DNA of 64,000 nt from Leptobrachium leishanense (lineage: Eukaryota; Chordata; Amphibia; Anura; Megophryidae), in NCBI GenBank assembly GCA_009667805.1, contig CM019063.1:56714881-56778880 (forward strand), in the 5' to 3' direction. Below the pieces are notes generated by a model. That model saw only the letters and a list, made by a program, of their open reading frames with translations. It ran no database searches and was not told the origin of the DNA. Of the stretch, positions 10,759-22,156 are shown one piece after another (the first letter of the stretch is position 1; each line of letters starts with the position of its first letter). Position numbers and translations under genes: made by a program.

Positions 10759-13047
10759 ATGTCAGAAAGACCAAAAAGGACAGGCAGACGCTCCCAGACA
10801 CAGATAAGAGGGCAAGCAGCCTCTGTGTCGGAAGGCAGTGCCCCTGGTCATCGTGGACGTGGTGCATCCTCTGCAGGGGCACGCTTGTCCTTTCTAACTG
10901 GTGCTGGCCGTCTTATGCTGCAGCAGCATACATAGGATTTGCAGGATTGGCTAACCAGGCCCTCTTCATCCTCCGAGTCCTCTGCCAGCCAGACATGTAG
11001 TGGTTTACAGTCCACCTCAGCTGCCAAAGCATCTAATGCACCCTCCATGTCCACAGCTACTCCTGCCGTAGTCTCACCAACATACACGGAGGAGTCAGCT
11101 GAATTGTTTGACTAAAATGACAGTGACATGCTGCTTGAGGATGCGCAGCAACTCCAGTGCTCGGATTCAAACTCTGAGGTTGAGGAAGGGAGTATAATCA
11201 ACTTAGAGGAAGGGGGTGCCAGTGATGACACACAAAAAACTGGCACTCATTTTGCCCCAGCAGCTGCACCATATTGCCAAGTTGGCTCCAGTGACGAGGA
11301 GATAGGGGGTGATGACTATGATGAGGTCACTGACTCCACCTGGGTGCCTGACCGAACAGAGGAGTCAAGTGAGGAGGAGGCACAACAAACCCGAGGCACA
11401 ACGTCCTCTATGAGCAACCGTAGCCAGTCCAAGGCAACAGAAGTCGCAGCTGCTCAGGAGCAGAGCGCTGTTGTCTCGCAGCACAAGTCCAGGATCTCTG
11501 CTGTCTGGGAGTTCTTCACGACATGTGCTGCAGACTGCAGCGTTGCTATTTTTAAGCTATGTCGGAAGAGGATCAAGCGTGGGAAAGACAGACACTTGGG
11601 TACCACGTGCTTGAGGCGACATATGACCACCTGCCACACATCCCGTTGGCACAACACTTTGCATAGGTCCTCATCCTCCTCATCTGTCTCTACCCCCACT
11701 ATATGTCCTGCCATGTCATTGCCTACAACCTCCACTGACAGGGATGATGCTACAGTAATAGGTGTACCAGGTCCTTCCTCAGAATGTGACAGCATCCCAT
11801 CAGCTGAAGTTTTACGCAGTCAGATTACGTTGCCCCAGCTGCTGCAGCGTAAGAAAAAATATATTCCCAACTATCCGCAAGCACAGCGTCTAAATGCCAG
11901 CTTAGCAAAATTACTCGCATTACAGCTGCTGCCTTTCCAGCTGGTGGACTCTGCTTCCTTCCGTGAATTTTCCGAATGTGCTGTACCACAGTGGCAGGTT
12001 CCAAAACACCATTTCTTTTCACAGAAGGCCATTCCAGCACTGTACCAGCACGTGGAAGACAATGTTATGGAGTCATTGGGAAAGGTAGTCAGCAGCAAGG
12101 TGCACATTACTTTAGACACGTGGTCCAGCAAGCATGGACAGGACCATTACATTTCCTTCATGGCACACTGGGTAACTCTGATTGCAGCTGGGAGGGATCC
12201 AGGATTGGGCTCTGTGCTGGAGCTTGCTCATCCACCACGCCTCCAGAAAGCTGCTTATATGAGGTCTGTCTGCTCCACCACCTCTTTCTCTTCCTCCTCC
12301 TCCAATGTCTCTGGCGAAGTGGCAGTTAAACCGACTTGTGGCAGTGGCTACGCAATGGCTCAAGCAAAAAGATGCCATACTGTGCTTGAGCTGGTTTGTT
12401 TAGGAGACAGGTGCCACACCAGGCCAGAAATTCTGTCAGCTCTGCAGGGGCAGGGGCAGAGATGGTTAACACCACGCCAGCTTCAGCTGGGAATGGTTGT
12501 CTGTGATAATGGCAGCAACCTTCTCTCCGCCCTACGCAAGGGTAAATTGACGCATGTACCATGCCTAGCACACGTCCTAAATCTGGTGGTATAGCGTTTC
12601 CTAACCAGGGACCAAGGGCTGGCAGAACTTCTCAGCCAGGCCAGAAAAGTCTGCAGCCACTTCAGACGGTCATTCCCAGCAAGTGATCATCTGGCAGAAA
12701 TTCAAAGAGAATTCCAACTTCCCACAAACCGCCTGATCTGTGACATGCCCACCAGGTGGAACTCAACATTGCTGCTTTTGCGGATGCTGCAGCATTGCCA
12801 GAGGGCCATCAATGAGTACCTGTGTGAGTATGGCACAAGGACAGGTTCAGGTCGACTTGGTTTTATTCACCCCCCCCCGCAGTGGCTGATGATCAAGGAT
12901 GCATGCACTGTACTGTCACCATTTGAGGAGGCAACGAGAATGGTGAGCAGGGACAGTGCATGCATCAGTGACACAATTCCTTTAGTGTTCCTGCTGGAGC
13001 ACACTCTGCTGGCACCCCTCAGATATAAAATGAGGCTGTATATCTGA
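10759..13047 (+). pseudogene. hAT transposase (BED-finger type), three nonsense codons, C-terminus lost
   Basis: Starts at an ATG in good context and opens MSERPKRTGRRSQ. The frame then runs to 13047 with no frameshift but with stops at 10933, 11113 and 12592. After an acidic serine-rich region comes a BED zinc finger (VWEFF, LC, then TCLRRHMTTCH). The first cysteine of its CxxC pair is replaced by phenylalanine (AIFKLC), while copy 2 has CNLC. The catalytic core follows: LDTWSS, VVCDNGSN and CLAHVLN. The C-terminal hAT dimerisation domain is missing because homology stops near 13040. The protein would cut and paste its element; this copy cannot. Confidence 0.88.
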
Positions 13048-14861
13048 AAGTTTTCAGGATTAAAATGGAAGTCTTGTAATTGGGGACAGACACACATATT
13101 TATGCAATCAAACATGGGTCATTTACATACACAAAAACTCCCCTAGAAAATGTTGCGAGACATAGTCTATGACAGATAATGAGAAACTTTTGCTCAACAT
13201 TCCTAGACAAGACCGGACAACAACAATTGTTAACAGTAAACAGGCACAGTCTAAAACAGAAGATAATGGGGCAGTGTTTGCTGACAAAGCCGATTAACAA
13301 ACTACTCAAATATAAACAGATATTAACACATTCCTGAGATAGGGCATGCTGGACGGCTAACCCTATCAGCAGATAGACAATAACATTACTCAAGCATAAC
13401 TGAGATTACGCAAACACTCTGCACACAAGAGAGGGCCAACATCAGGCCTGCACCTCCCAAATACATCTCCAGGCCTATGCACCCCAAGTCCAAAGTGATG
13501 CACGTCACAGGTGTTAAACATCCCGTGTTTCAAATACATATTATGTTGTTTTTTAAAAATAAAAAGTGCTTAGAAGTCAAGGGGTTAAGTATATACTATA
13601 GACTACTTTCTAATATATTTTAAAGGGTCGCTACGACCAAAAAATGAAATGTCCATATTGTGTTTATTTGATGTTGCTGATATTTTATATGTGCTTTGTT
13701 TTTCTCTTGTTTTTTTGGTTAAGAAAATATTTTACTTCATGTGTGTCACTGGGTGCATCCATTGTGTGATATTTTGTGTTGTAAACTGCCCCCCCCCACA
13801 CAGTATATTTATATCACTTGCTCCTCACTGTGTGGCTTTGGCCATAGAATGGAGACTATAGTCGATCACTGACTCACACGATTGTATTGTATAGGATGTA
13901 ATCAAAGGACATTACCAGGAGTAAATTAGAAGACTTTTAAATTCCCTGTCTGATCTCATTCAGCTGTCATCTCTTATCTCGAGTAGCCTGAAGAACAATA
14001 GACCCCCTGCAGCATTACCTAAACATTCCCTAGTCCATTTCATTAACTGTTAAATGGTGTCGACTAGATAAACCACAGGAGTAAAGAAAAACCTTTGGTA
14101 AATGTTGTCTAATGGAAACAAGCCGCAAAATGGAAACAGGAGATTTAAAAAACTAACTTTATTTTTCCTTTTTACATTCAATTACTTCAAAGAAAAAGAA
14201 GAGCAGCATGCGTTTTATAAAGTGGTTTTGTTTGTAATGTACAAGCAATATATGCTCCACTAAATCATGTGAATTTTACAAGTAATCTAGTTACAGTACA
14301 GTTTATGTAAGTGGTAGTGTCCTTTAAAAATGTCAAAGATCCTGGTTTTGTTATGCCTGTGTTCCCAGATCTCATACACCCTGCACATTCACAGTCTTTC
14401 TCCCAGAATGCTCTTTCACACATATAAACTGTATTTACATGCAAGCTGGAGCCACACACATATATTTTTGCATTGCACATTGTTACTCTTACTTCATGGG
14501 AAAAAAACAAAAAATGTAATTCAAACCTGAAACAATTGTGTATTCTTATATTAATAACGACAAGGACATCAAGGCTATTTGTGTAAAGGATTTGTGTTGA
14601 ACAATGATGCATTCTCTGCCAATAAACACACACACATCGCCTGTGAGCAGCAGGTCCACGTATAATAAGAGATATGAAAAAGGAAGAAGAAAATGTTCCC
14701 TTGTGTTCTGTGAAGAGTTGATTTTGGCATTTTCCAGTTTTGTTTGTTATGTGACTGAGTGAACATGTAGAACATTACATAATAAGAAGCAGCATTAACA
14801 CAGAGACGTTAATATTTACAAAGCAGATCTACAACAAAGTGTCACAAGATCTGCCACTTAA
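13048..14861. other. No gene seen
   Basis: About 1.8 kb of AT-rich unique-looking sequence between the hAT and the L1. Short open frames on both strands are not supported by any recognisable domain. Confidence 0.5.
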
Positions 14862-14901
14862 ACGCTACATTGTTTTTTTTTTTTTTTTAAATGTAATATT
14901 T

Positions 14902-14907
14902 TTTATT
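14902..14907 (-). promoter_or_regulatory. L1 polyadenylation signal AATAAA
   Basis: TTTATT on the plus strand gives AATAAA on the element strand, 14-19 bases before the poly(A) tail, the expected spacing. Confidence 0.8.
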
Positions 14908-15243
14908 ATTTTCAAAACACATAGTCAATGGGGATACAGAAAAAAAGATAAGGGAAGGGAAACCAACACGAATTATAATATGCTTACAAACTTACATTGA
15001 GACGTGAAGATAAAAAGGAGTCAAAAAACACAATAAAAGAAAAAAAAAAAAAAAAAAAGGGGGGGGGAACTTCTTCATCACCAGTAAAGTAAGAGCCATT
15101 GTCTATTATGTACAGGTAGCTTTCTGGCACCCATTAACTAATTCCTCGATTCGCAGAATACCCGGGTCACCCGTTAACTTCCGAGACGCTCGCCTCTTCC
15201 CCATCCACGGGCCTATTCACCCCTCCATGCACACACTGTTTCA

Positions 15244-18200
15244 CTAGATATATGTCCCACAATTCCCATGGGTCCTGTTTAGGGGGGTCACCGAGAGAAA
15301 CTCTATAGCCCTGCTGTCATAAGTCCTATCTCTAGTCATGTACGTCTTAAGGAGCCCCATAGATGGGACCGTGGCTGATTTCCATCTCTGTGCTATCAGC
15401 AGTAATGCGGTGGACATAATATGAAATGTCATTCTGGACTGTTGCCTAGTTAACTTGGGGCCTCCCAGTCCCACCAAGATGAATCCGGGATCCATAGGAA
15501 TAGGAGTACCCACCACTGCCGTAGCAAATTCCACCACCATAGTCCAGAAGGGAATCAATAGAGGGCACTGCCACCAGATATGCATATAAGTACCTGTCTG
15601 TGAACTACAACGCCAACATACTGAGGAAGAGGACGAAGCGAATTTAGAGGTTTTATCCGGCGTCCAGTACCATCGGTAGAGAACCTTCCTACTTGTTTCC
15701 AGGAGAGTCGCGTTTCTAGACACCCCCACATCTCTACGGAACACAGCTGCCCACAATTCTGGCTCAATGGAACGTTTCAGATCTTTTTCCCACGCAGAAT
15801 GATACCGCCACAAGGGTAGCTCCCTGTCCTTCATGATTGCATTGAGGCCGATGGAGATTAAGCCTTTCGGTAGCAATTGGGAGACACCCAGAGATTCAAT
15901 TAACGTCAAGGGCAGTTTATGGATCGAGTAGAATGCTGTGAATCCCTGAGTCCTCAAGTATGAACGCAATTGGCAATAAGATAAAAAATAAGAGTCCTGC
16001 AGGTGAAATTTAGATTGTACCGACGCAAATTCCAATACCCCGCATTTATCTGCTAATTGGCACAAATTGAAAACCCCCTTCGTCGCCCAACATTGCGCAG
16101 TAAAATGGGGAAGGATATACTGAAACATCCTCAGTGGTGCCGCTCTTGATACGGGGCCCGTCCCCGATATCTTCAGGAACATACTGTCCCATATTCTCAA
16201 GGAGAGGGTCGTTGTAGCAAACAGAGATGTGAACATCCCCCTTGGTCTATTCGGAGGGGGAACCCATAACATTACCCTTAAATCGTGAGGGGTCAGAGTA
16301 ATGGCTTCCATAACCGCCCATTGAGGACGGGAGGCATAGCCCAGGCACACTATCATCGCTGCAACATGGACAGCTCGGCTATATTTTGCAAAATCCGGTA
16401 CCCCTAATCCACCCCCCTCGATTCGGCGTGAGAGGACAGGAAATTTGATTCTGGGGCGCCGATAATTCCATAGGAAGGCATTAACCACTCCCTGCAAAGT
16501 AGAAAAAAACGCTCGAGGTATAAAAATAGGAAGGGCTCGAAAAACATATAAAATTTTCGGTAGTATCGTCATTTTCACCGCCGCAATGCGACCAAACCAC
16601 GATAATCGTCGGGGGTGCCAAGACCGCAATAGGGATTTAATTTCTATTAGCAACTTTCCGTAATTAATATCAAATAAGACCTGAGCCGAAAGAGCTAGCT
16701 TGATACCCAAATACGTGAGAAATTTAGTTCTCCAATCAAACGAGAATTCCTGTTTTAGTGTAATCAGCACGTCCTCTGGGATATTAACTGGCAGCGCCTG
16801 AGTCTTGGAAAAATTAATCTTATGATATGAAAATGTACCATATTCGTGCAATATGTTAGTCAGAGCCTCTAAGGAAGTTTTAGGGGATGTCAAAGTAAGG
16901 AGGACGTCGTCAGCAAAGAGGTTTAATTTGTGTGTCTGCGGACCCACCTCTATGCCCCTTACGTCATCGGACTGCCTGATCATCTGAGCCAGAGGTTCTA
17001 AGACGAGCGCATACAGTAGTGGAGACAGCGGGCAGCCCTGTCTTGTGCCGTTCGTGATAGGAAATGCTCGAGAATGGAATCCCGCAAAACGTACCGTGGC
17101 AGACGGAGAAGCATAAACCGAAAAAACCCCCTTAACAAACTCAGGTGGGATAGAGAATTTTGCCATCACCTCTGCCATAAAACCCCAATGCACTCGGTCA
17201 AACGCCTTTTCCGCGTCCAATGACAGTATGAGACCAGGCGTAGAAGACGAAGTAAGCACTTGAATGAGATTGAGTAGTCGACGAGTGTTATCCGGACCCT
17301 GACGGCCGGGTATAAATCCGACCTGATCCATCCCGATCAAACTCGTGATAGTCAATGCCAAGCGATTCGCCAGGATCTTAGTGTATATTTTAAGGTCTAC
17401 ATTTATCACAGAGATTGGTCGAAAGTTTTGACAACTAGTGGGGGGTTTACCTAATTTGGGTAGGGTGACTATTGCAGCACCAAGTAGCTCAGAAGGGAGG
17501 TTCCCACTATCCATCGCAGTGGTAAACAAGCCATGGATATGGGGAAGTAGCGTTTGATGGAAAGTTCTGTAATAAGTGGACGTGAACCCATCGGGGCCTG
17601 GAGCCTTGCCTTTAGGTAGGGACGTAATCACCTCCGCGATTTCCTCGCATGTTATCGGGGAAGCCAAAGAGGCACGTTGTGTCTGTGATAGAGTCGGTAA
17701 GTTTATTTTGTCTAAATAGCCTCGTATATCCGATATCGAAGGTCCTGGGCCTGCGGTCCCGTCTCTTAAATTATATAGAGCCCGATAGTATGTCGCAAAT
17801 TCGTTCGCTATGTCCTGTGGTTTATATATCCTTTCCCCTCGGTTATTTAACAAAAAGGACGTTCTGGTTGATTGCTGAAGAGTACGGAGGCGGAGCGCCA
17901 ACGAGTGTCCCACCCTATTCGCGGTCGAATATCTATTTGCTCTAAGGCGTTGTAATGCGTAGAAATGTGTTGTACTGTCTAGGTCGGTCAGGTCCGCTCC
18001 CGCTTTGGCCAGTTCCCGAGCCGTGCTTGGATTCGGGTGGGTTTGGTTGGCCTTGGTCAAAGCGTCTATACGGGTCAGTAACTCCAGTCTATCTGCGATA
18101 TGTTGTCTCTTCCTGATAGCTGCCCATCTAATGCACACCCCTCTCATAACTGCCTTGTGAGCTCTCCAGAGAATAGTCGGATCTGAGGAAGAATCTTTAT

Positions 18201-19014
18201 TCTCCGAGAAGTAGTTGTCAAGTGAGGACTGCAGGTCCGCTAATATCTCTGGGTCGCCCAAAAGAGAGTCGTTGAGGCGCCAAGGAGGCCTGCTAAACAC
18301 CTGGAAGTCGTCTGCTAGCGTCAAGAATACTGGGGCATGATCAGACAGCGTGAAGCTCGAGATGTCGCAGTCACGAACAGAAGGCAGTAAAGAACCTCTT
18401 ATGCAAAAAAAATCTATTCTGGAATATGAATTGGGAGGTGGAGAGAACAAAGTATATCCTCTCTCGCCCGGATGGAAAACCCTCCACACATCATATAGAT
18501 TAAAATGAGACAGAAGGTCCGTCAATTCCCTACATTGTTTTCTAATGTGTGCGTATGATGCGGCTGACCTATCTAGAAGCGAATCTGGACAAACATTAAA
18601 ATCGCCCATCACAATCACCTCTCCAGTTGATATTGTTAACATTTTGAGCAGTACATGTTTAAGAAACGATACTTGAGATGAGTTAGGACTATAGATATTA
18701 CATATAGTGAACACTTTCTGATTAATCGTACACACTAAGATAAGGTAGCGGCCCTTCGGATCACTCAGCTTTCTGTGAAGTTGAAAAGACATTCTATCAT
18801 GCAGTAGTATAGACACCCCTCTAGACTTGGTGGGGCCCGTAGCGTGGAATTGCGTGGTATAGCGAGGTACCTGCAACAAAGGGTGAGACAATCTACGAAA
18901 GTGCGTCTCCTGTAGACACACCATATCTGGGTCTCCCCGTTTTATCTCTGAGCATAATGCATGTCTTTTAAATGGAGCGTTTAAGCCCCTAACGTTGAAG
19001 GACATAAGTTTCAT
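15244..19014 (-). CDS. L1 ORF2: endonuclease and reverse transcriptase
   Basis: The first ATG is at 19014; upstream in-frame codons start only with GTG. The protein is 1256 residues. An apurinic-type endonuclease fills residues 4-233, with FNVRG (6-10), the metal-binding glutamate in QETHF (36), GDFN (137-140) and the SDH motif (224-226). The reverse transcriptase follows: PGPDGF, FRPISV, LDAEKAFD, GTRQGCPLSP and the catalytic FADDV at 700-704. A CCHC knuckle (CWRC ... HIWWQC) lies near residues 1130-1150. Length and order match L1 ORF2. It nicks the target and copies the RNA there. All catalytic residues I can check are present. Confidence 0.96.
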   Translation of the reverse strand: MKLMSFNVRGLNAPFKRHALCSEIKRGDPDMVCLQETHFRRLSHPLLQVPRYTTQFHATGPTKSRGVSILLHDRMSFQLHRKLSDPKGRYLILVCTINQKVFTICNIYSPNSSQVSFLKHVLLKMLTISTGEVIVMGDFNVCPDSLLDRSAASYAHIRKQCRELTDLLSHFNLYDVWRVFHPGERGYTLFSPPPNSYSRIDFFCIRGSLLPSVRDCDISSFTLSDHAPVFLTLADDFQVFSRPPWRLNDSLLGDPEILADLQSSLDNYFSENKDSSSDPTILWRAHKAVMRGVCIRWAAIRKRQHIADRLELLTRIDALTKANQTHPNPSTARELAKAGADLTDLDSTTHFYALQRLRANRYSTANRVGHSLALRLRTLQQSTRTSFLLNNRGERIYKPQDIANEFATYYRALYNLRDGTAGPGPSISDIRGYLDKINLPTLSQTQRASLASPITCEEIAEVITSLPKGKAPGPDGFTSTYYRTFHQTLLPHIHGLFTTAMDSGNLPSELLGAAIVTLPKLGKPPTSCQNFRPISVINVDLKIYTKILANRLALTITSLIGMDQVGFIPGRQGPDNTRRLLNLIQVLTSSSTPGLILSLDAEKAFDRVHWGFMAEVMAKFSIPPEFVKGVFSVYASPSATVRFAGFHSRAFPITNGTRQGCPLSPLLYALVLEPLAQMIRQSDDVRGIEVGPQTHKLNLFADDVLLTLTSPKTSLEALTNILHEYGTFSYHKINFSKTQALPVNIPEDVLITLKQEFSFDWRTKFLTYLGIKLALSAQVLFDINYGKLLIEIKSLLRSWHPRRLSWFGRIAAVKMTILPKILYVFRALPIFIPRAFFSTLQGVVNAFLWNYRRPRIKFPVLSRRIEGGGLGVPDFAKYSRAVHVAAMIVCLGYASRPQWAVMEAITLTPHDLRVMLWVPPPNRPRGMFTSLFATTTLSLRIWDSMFLKISGTGPVSRAAPLRMFQYILPHFTAQCWATKGVFNLCQLADKCGVLEFASVQSKFHLQDSYFLSYCQLRSYLRTQGFTAFYSIHKLPLTLIESLGVSQLLPKGLISIGLNAIMKDRELPLWRYHSAWEKDLKRSIEPELWAAVFRRDVGVSRNATLLETSRKVLYRWYWTPDKTSKFASSSSSVCWRCSSQTGTYMHIWWQCPLLIPFWTMVVEFATAVVGTPIPMDPGFILVGLGGPKLTRQQSRMTFHIMSTALLLIAQRWKSATVPSMGLLKTYMTRDRTYDSRAIEFLSVTPLNRTHGNCGTYI

Positions 19015-19578
19015 ATAATTGAGACCAAAAACTGTATACGGTTCCTGGGCCAACAGAGCCCCCAATTCACATTTTGGACAAACAAAGCAGCCCACATGGC
19101 TCGGGTCGAGCGTGTTTGAGAACAGTCAGTGAATGGCGATGAGGAAAAAAGAAAACAACATAGAAACCAAAAACAAAAAAACACCACAGTGGTGTTGAAG
19201 AAACTATGTACATGTCTCAAAGAGACAATCTCTCTTGAGAAGCCCCGAGAAGCGGGTGTACTTCTCATACTCCGAAAAAAGAGCGAGAGTGGGGGGTCAA
19301 AAAATGAACCCAACAGAGCGCCCGGATGGAGGAACAAAAAGCAGCGCCGTGCTGCGCACGGCGGGACCCATCACCTCCAGCTGCTACCACAGTCCCGAAA
19401 CCTGGGTCACGTGTATGGGAACATGGAAGACCAACAGAAAAAAAAAAAAGGTACCCTGGAGGCACACTCGGCGAAATACGATACCGTAAAGACGATGAAA
19501 TATCCCGAGAACTTTCTTCCTCTGCCCAAAGCACGTGGCAATCCGAAGATTCGCAAGACATCAATAGCATAGAGCAAA

Positions 19579-20529
19579 TCACTTTTTCTTCTTGTGCCAC
19601 TCCGGGTCAAGTCGGGATGGAGGATCTTGCCGCTGTGACGGAGGGGTAACAGGTTCCATTCCCCAATCTTTCAGGAGTTGCATGCCCTCCGATACGGAAG
19701 TCACCGAGTGGAAAACACCGTTGCGAGATATCAACGGTTTGGTTGGGAAGCCCCACCTGTATGCGATACTGCGATCACGGAGCATCGTTGTCACTTGTTT
19801 AAAGTTGCGCCGATGTTGGAGGGTAGTGCGAGACAGGTCCGGAAAGATAGCAATATGATCGTAGGTCGGGGATAGAGCCCCAGGATGTCTCAGGGCACGC
19901 AATATGTCCTCGCGAGGTTTATAATAGTGAAGACGAAGTAAGACATCTTTAGGCGCCTTAGCCGGAGCTGACGGTGGTTTAGGAAGTCGATGAATTCTGT
20001 CAAACAGGAGGGAATCCGAGGTGGCTTCAGGCAGGAGGTGTTGAAAGAGTTCAGTAACATAATCCGGAAGGTCATGAGCTGATATCGAATCTGGGATACC
20101 TCTCACTTTCAAGTTATGGCGACGTGATCTATCCTCCAAGTCCGCAATTTTAGTAAGTGCCCCCAGAAGTTGAGATTGTAAATCCTCCACTTGTTCTGTC
20201 AGAACATTATGTGCCCCTGCAAATTCCGCCATCTTTGCTTCCAATCTGTCTGTGCGGTCTCCTATTTCTTTGATATCTTTTTTAATGTCCGCCGCCACGC
20301 TGTCTAGGCGATTCGATAATGCATCAGAGAGGGCTGCCAGCATAGGTGCTAGTTTGGCCGTCACCACGTCAATCCCTGAGCTGTCTTCAGCGGGGGAGGC
20401 AGATGCACGTGGGGACGAGGAGGTTGAGCCGCTGCCATCTTGGGAGGCCCCAATGCCGCGCTGTCTCTGGCTCTTCGGCGCGAAAAAGTCGGCGGAACCC
20501 GCTTTTTTGGTACCGCTGCGGGAGGACAT
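19579..20529 (-). CDS. L1 ORF1: coiled-coil RNA-binding protein
   Basis: The first ATG is at 20529 (316 residues), with A at -3; an upstream in-frame GTG is not needed. The N-terminus is polar and disordered, followed by a heptad-rich coiled coil (roughly residues 55-140). The L1 RNA-binding region follows, with IADLEDRSRRHNLKVRGIP, the signature of the L1 ORF1 RRM, and ends with a C-terminal domain. The protein finishes in a lysine run. It would trimerise and coat the element RNA. The frame is unbroken and about the size of mammalian ORF1p. Confidence 0.94.
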   Translation of the reverse strand: MSSRSGTKKAGSADFFAPKSQRQRGIGASQDGSGSTSSSPRASASPAEDSSGIDVVTAKLAPMLAALSDALSNRLDSVAADIKKDIKEIGDRTDRLEAKMAEFAGAHNVLTEQVEDLQSQLLGALTKIADLEDRSRRHNLKVRGIPDSISAHDLPDYVTELFQHLLPEATSDSLLFDRIHRLPKPPSAPAKAPKDVLLRLHYYKPREDILRALRHPGALSPTYDHIAIFPDLSRTTLQHRRNFKQVTTMLRDRSIAYRWGFPTKPLISRNGVFHSVTSVSEGMQLLKDWGMEPVTPPSQRQDPPSRLDPEWHKKKK

Positions 20530-20668
20530 ACTGTGCTCCACTGGTTCCCCCGGTCCTGTGCTGCAGCTGCGCTTACTGTGAGTCGTTTTTCCTCGTGTTT
20601 AGTGGGTCTCTAGTGCGGAGCTCCGGCGCTACACGTCCACCATCGAACGGAGTCAGGCCACGCCCCCC
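20530..20668 (-). promoter_or_regulatory. L1 5'UTR, GC-rich
   Basis: Short GC-rich leader between the target duplication and the ORF1 ATG. An internal polymerase II promoter is expected for L1 elements. I see no TATA box, as usual for such leaders. Promoter activity is inferred from family knowledge. Confidence 0.5.
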
Positions 20669-20679
20669 ACGCTACATTG

Positions 20680-21424
20680 GTTTTGTGTCAGTCTGTTCTG
20701 TTTTTTTTCTCTAAATAAAAGAATTAAGAGATATAAGTCTTTTTGCCAGTTAGTTAAAGGGACACTCTAGGCTCTGTGATCACTCAACGGAATTTGAGTG
20801 GTTAAAGTGACCTGAGTGACATCACTCCTCGTCCCTCAATGTAAAAGGGGTTTTCAGAGGACTGATACAAGGGATTAGTACGGAGCACCGCTCTTACACA
20901 GCGTGGGAACGAGCTAATGTTTTTTCCCCTCCTGACACCAACGAGGCTCTGTAGATTAGTCCCACAGAAAACCAATGATAAGTGTACGTTGACCTCAGGT
21001 GGGTGTATTTTGGGACACAGCTCCCACCAGTGACTCTCGATGAGCTCTACTTTGAGACTCTTTGTGTTAAGCTGCCAGTTGTGTGAAGAAGTTGTGGATC
21101 GCACCACTTTATTCATCGAGGGATCTGTGTTGAGAATTGGATTTTTTTGGTGGGGTTGGCTTTACACCAGCCTTTGAGAGACGTTATTCATTTCAGAATA
21201 TTGTCAGGTGCAAATGGAGAGCGAGCTGGCTGGAATAACTTCTTCCTTTGCTAGGAGACATTAAAGTCTCCCATATAAAGTAAAGGAGACATTAATGTAC
21301 AGAAAGCAGGTGCTACATCCCAGGCATAAGCAGAGCTTGCATCAAGGATAGAATAGGCCATTATGCTGTGCAGCCTGAGCGCTGATCTTAACGTCCCAGT
21401 TGTGATCTGGCCCATAGTTTATAG
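20680..21424. other. No gene; possible MITE end
   Basis: Contains TTAAAGGGACACTCTAGGC at about 20754. Its complement-type end GAGTGTCCCTTTAAA occurs at about 40362, suggesting another small inverted-repeat family. Otherwise nothing recognisable. Confidence 0.4.
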
Positions 21425-21629
21425 AGCTGGAGGCCAGCACCCACACTTCTCCAACAGGCACAGAGGCCATGTATAGTGTGGACAAGAGTGCCAAGGAAGT
21501 TGAGAGCACAAAGGTACAGTAGATGGAGCTTTGGTTACAATACCCTTACCCTCCTTGGCACCCTTGCCCACACTATACATAGCCTCTGTGCCTGTTGGAA
21601 AAATGTGGATGCTGGCCTCCTGCCAAGAG
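21425..21629. repeat. Long inverted repeat, about 70-bp arms
   Basis: Left arm GGAGGCCAGCACCCACACTT ... AGTGCCAAGGAAG pairs with the right arm CTCCTTGGCACCC ... GATGCTGGCCTCC, with about 65 bp between. A 76-residue frame on the minus strand is incidental. It is probably a palindromic MITE; the family is unknown. Confidence 0.8.
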
Positions 21630-22156
21630 ATTGTAGACCAAGATGACAAAGCCAGTTCTCAAGGGCAATGGGCATATGTTGGCACCTAAGGGTTAATAGG
21701 TTGAATATATTTCTAGCTTGGAACTGTTTGTATTTTAGGAGTTTGTGTTAGAGATATAATGTAGACATGTTGTTCTTGCTATCTGTTTGTCCCTAGATTA
21801 ATCTGATGGTGTCTGTTTGCTAAACCTTTGCATTGTTTGTATTGTGTAACTGATCAGATTTCTGTGTCTCCTGAAATAATTCACATCCCCGTTACGTAGA
21901 CAATGTATTCAGTTGATTATGTCATGTTACCTCCCCCTCCCTGTTACCCGTATAACTGGTCCCCATTTCCAATAAAAAATATTACTATTCCCCTGCACTA
22001 AGCTGTGTCTGATGTTTGGGGAGAGATACTTAGAAATATACAGCACTCCCTCAAGTTCCAGCTGAGGGTTTTGGAAGAATGAAAGCAGCTTGTTTGGATC
22101 AGCTTGGCTGGAGAGAAGGGATGGACACTGTAAAAGGTTCAGGTCTGGTCCACAAG
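21630..22156. other. No gene seen
   Basis: Contains CCAATAAAAAATATTACTAT and a TCCCCTGCACTAAGC block that could be the R-U5 part of an LTR, but I cannot find LTR edges. No coding region. Confidence 0.35.

Larger units (their letters stand above)
9629..13047 (+). mobile_element. hAT element copy 1, right part missing
   Basis: The left end GAGGGATGAGCG, followed by many TTCG/CGAA repeats, matches the complement of the right end of the intact copy at 22165-27546. The transposase frame follows at 10759. No partner end (GCTCATCCCTA) occurs downstream before the unrelated sequence after 13047, so the 3' end is lost. This copy runs in the opposite direction to copy 2. Confidence 0.8.
14873..20668 (-). 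mobile_element. Full-length L1-type LINE with 11-bp target duplication
   Basis: The element reads on the minus strand from GGGGGGCGTGGCCTGACTCC at 20668 to a 16-base poly(A) at 14873-14888. Identical 11-bp copies of ACGCTACATTG flank it at 14862-14872 and 20669-20679. It holds a 5'UTR of about 140 bp, ORF1, a spacer of about 560 bp, ORF2 and a 3'UTR of about 370 bp. The 3'UTR has a purine-rich tract and a polyadenylation signal. Both frames are intact, so this is a young insertion. Target-primed reverse transcription is the known mechanism for the family. Confidence 0.96.

Noticed and set aside
19095..19095. Longer ORF2 start with 27 extra residues
   Set aside because: The extension begins at GTG; the first ATG is at 19014, immediately before the conserved endonuclease start. 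The ORF1 extension to 20541 is also GTG and was dropped in favour of the ATG at 20529.
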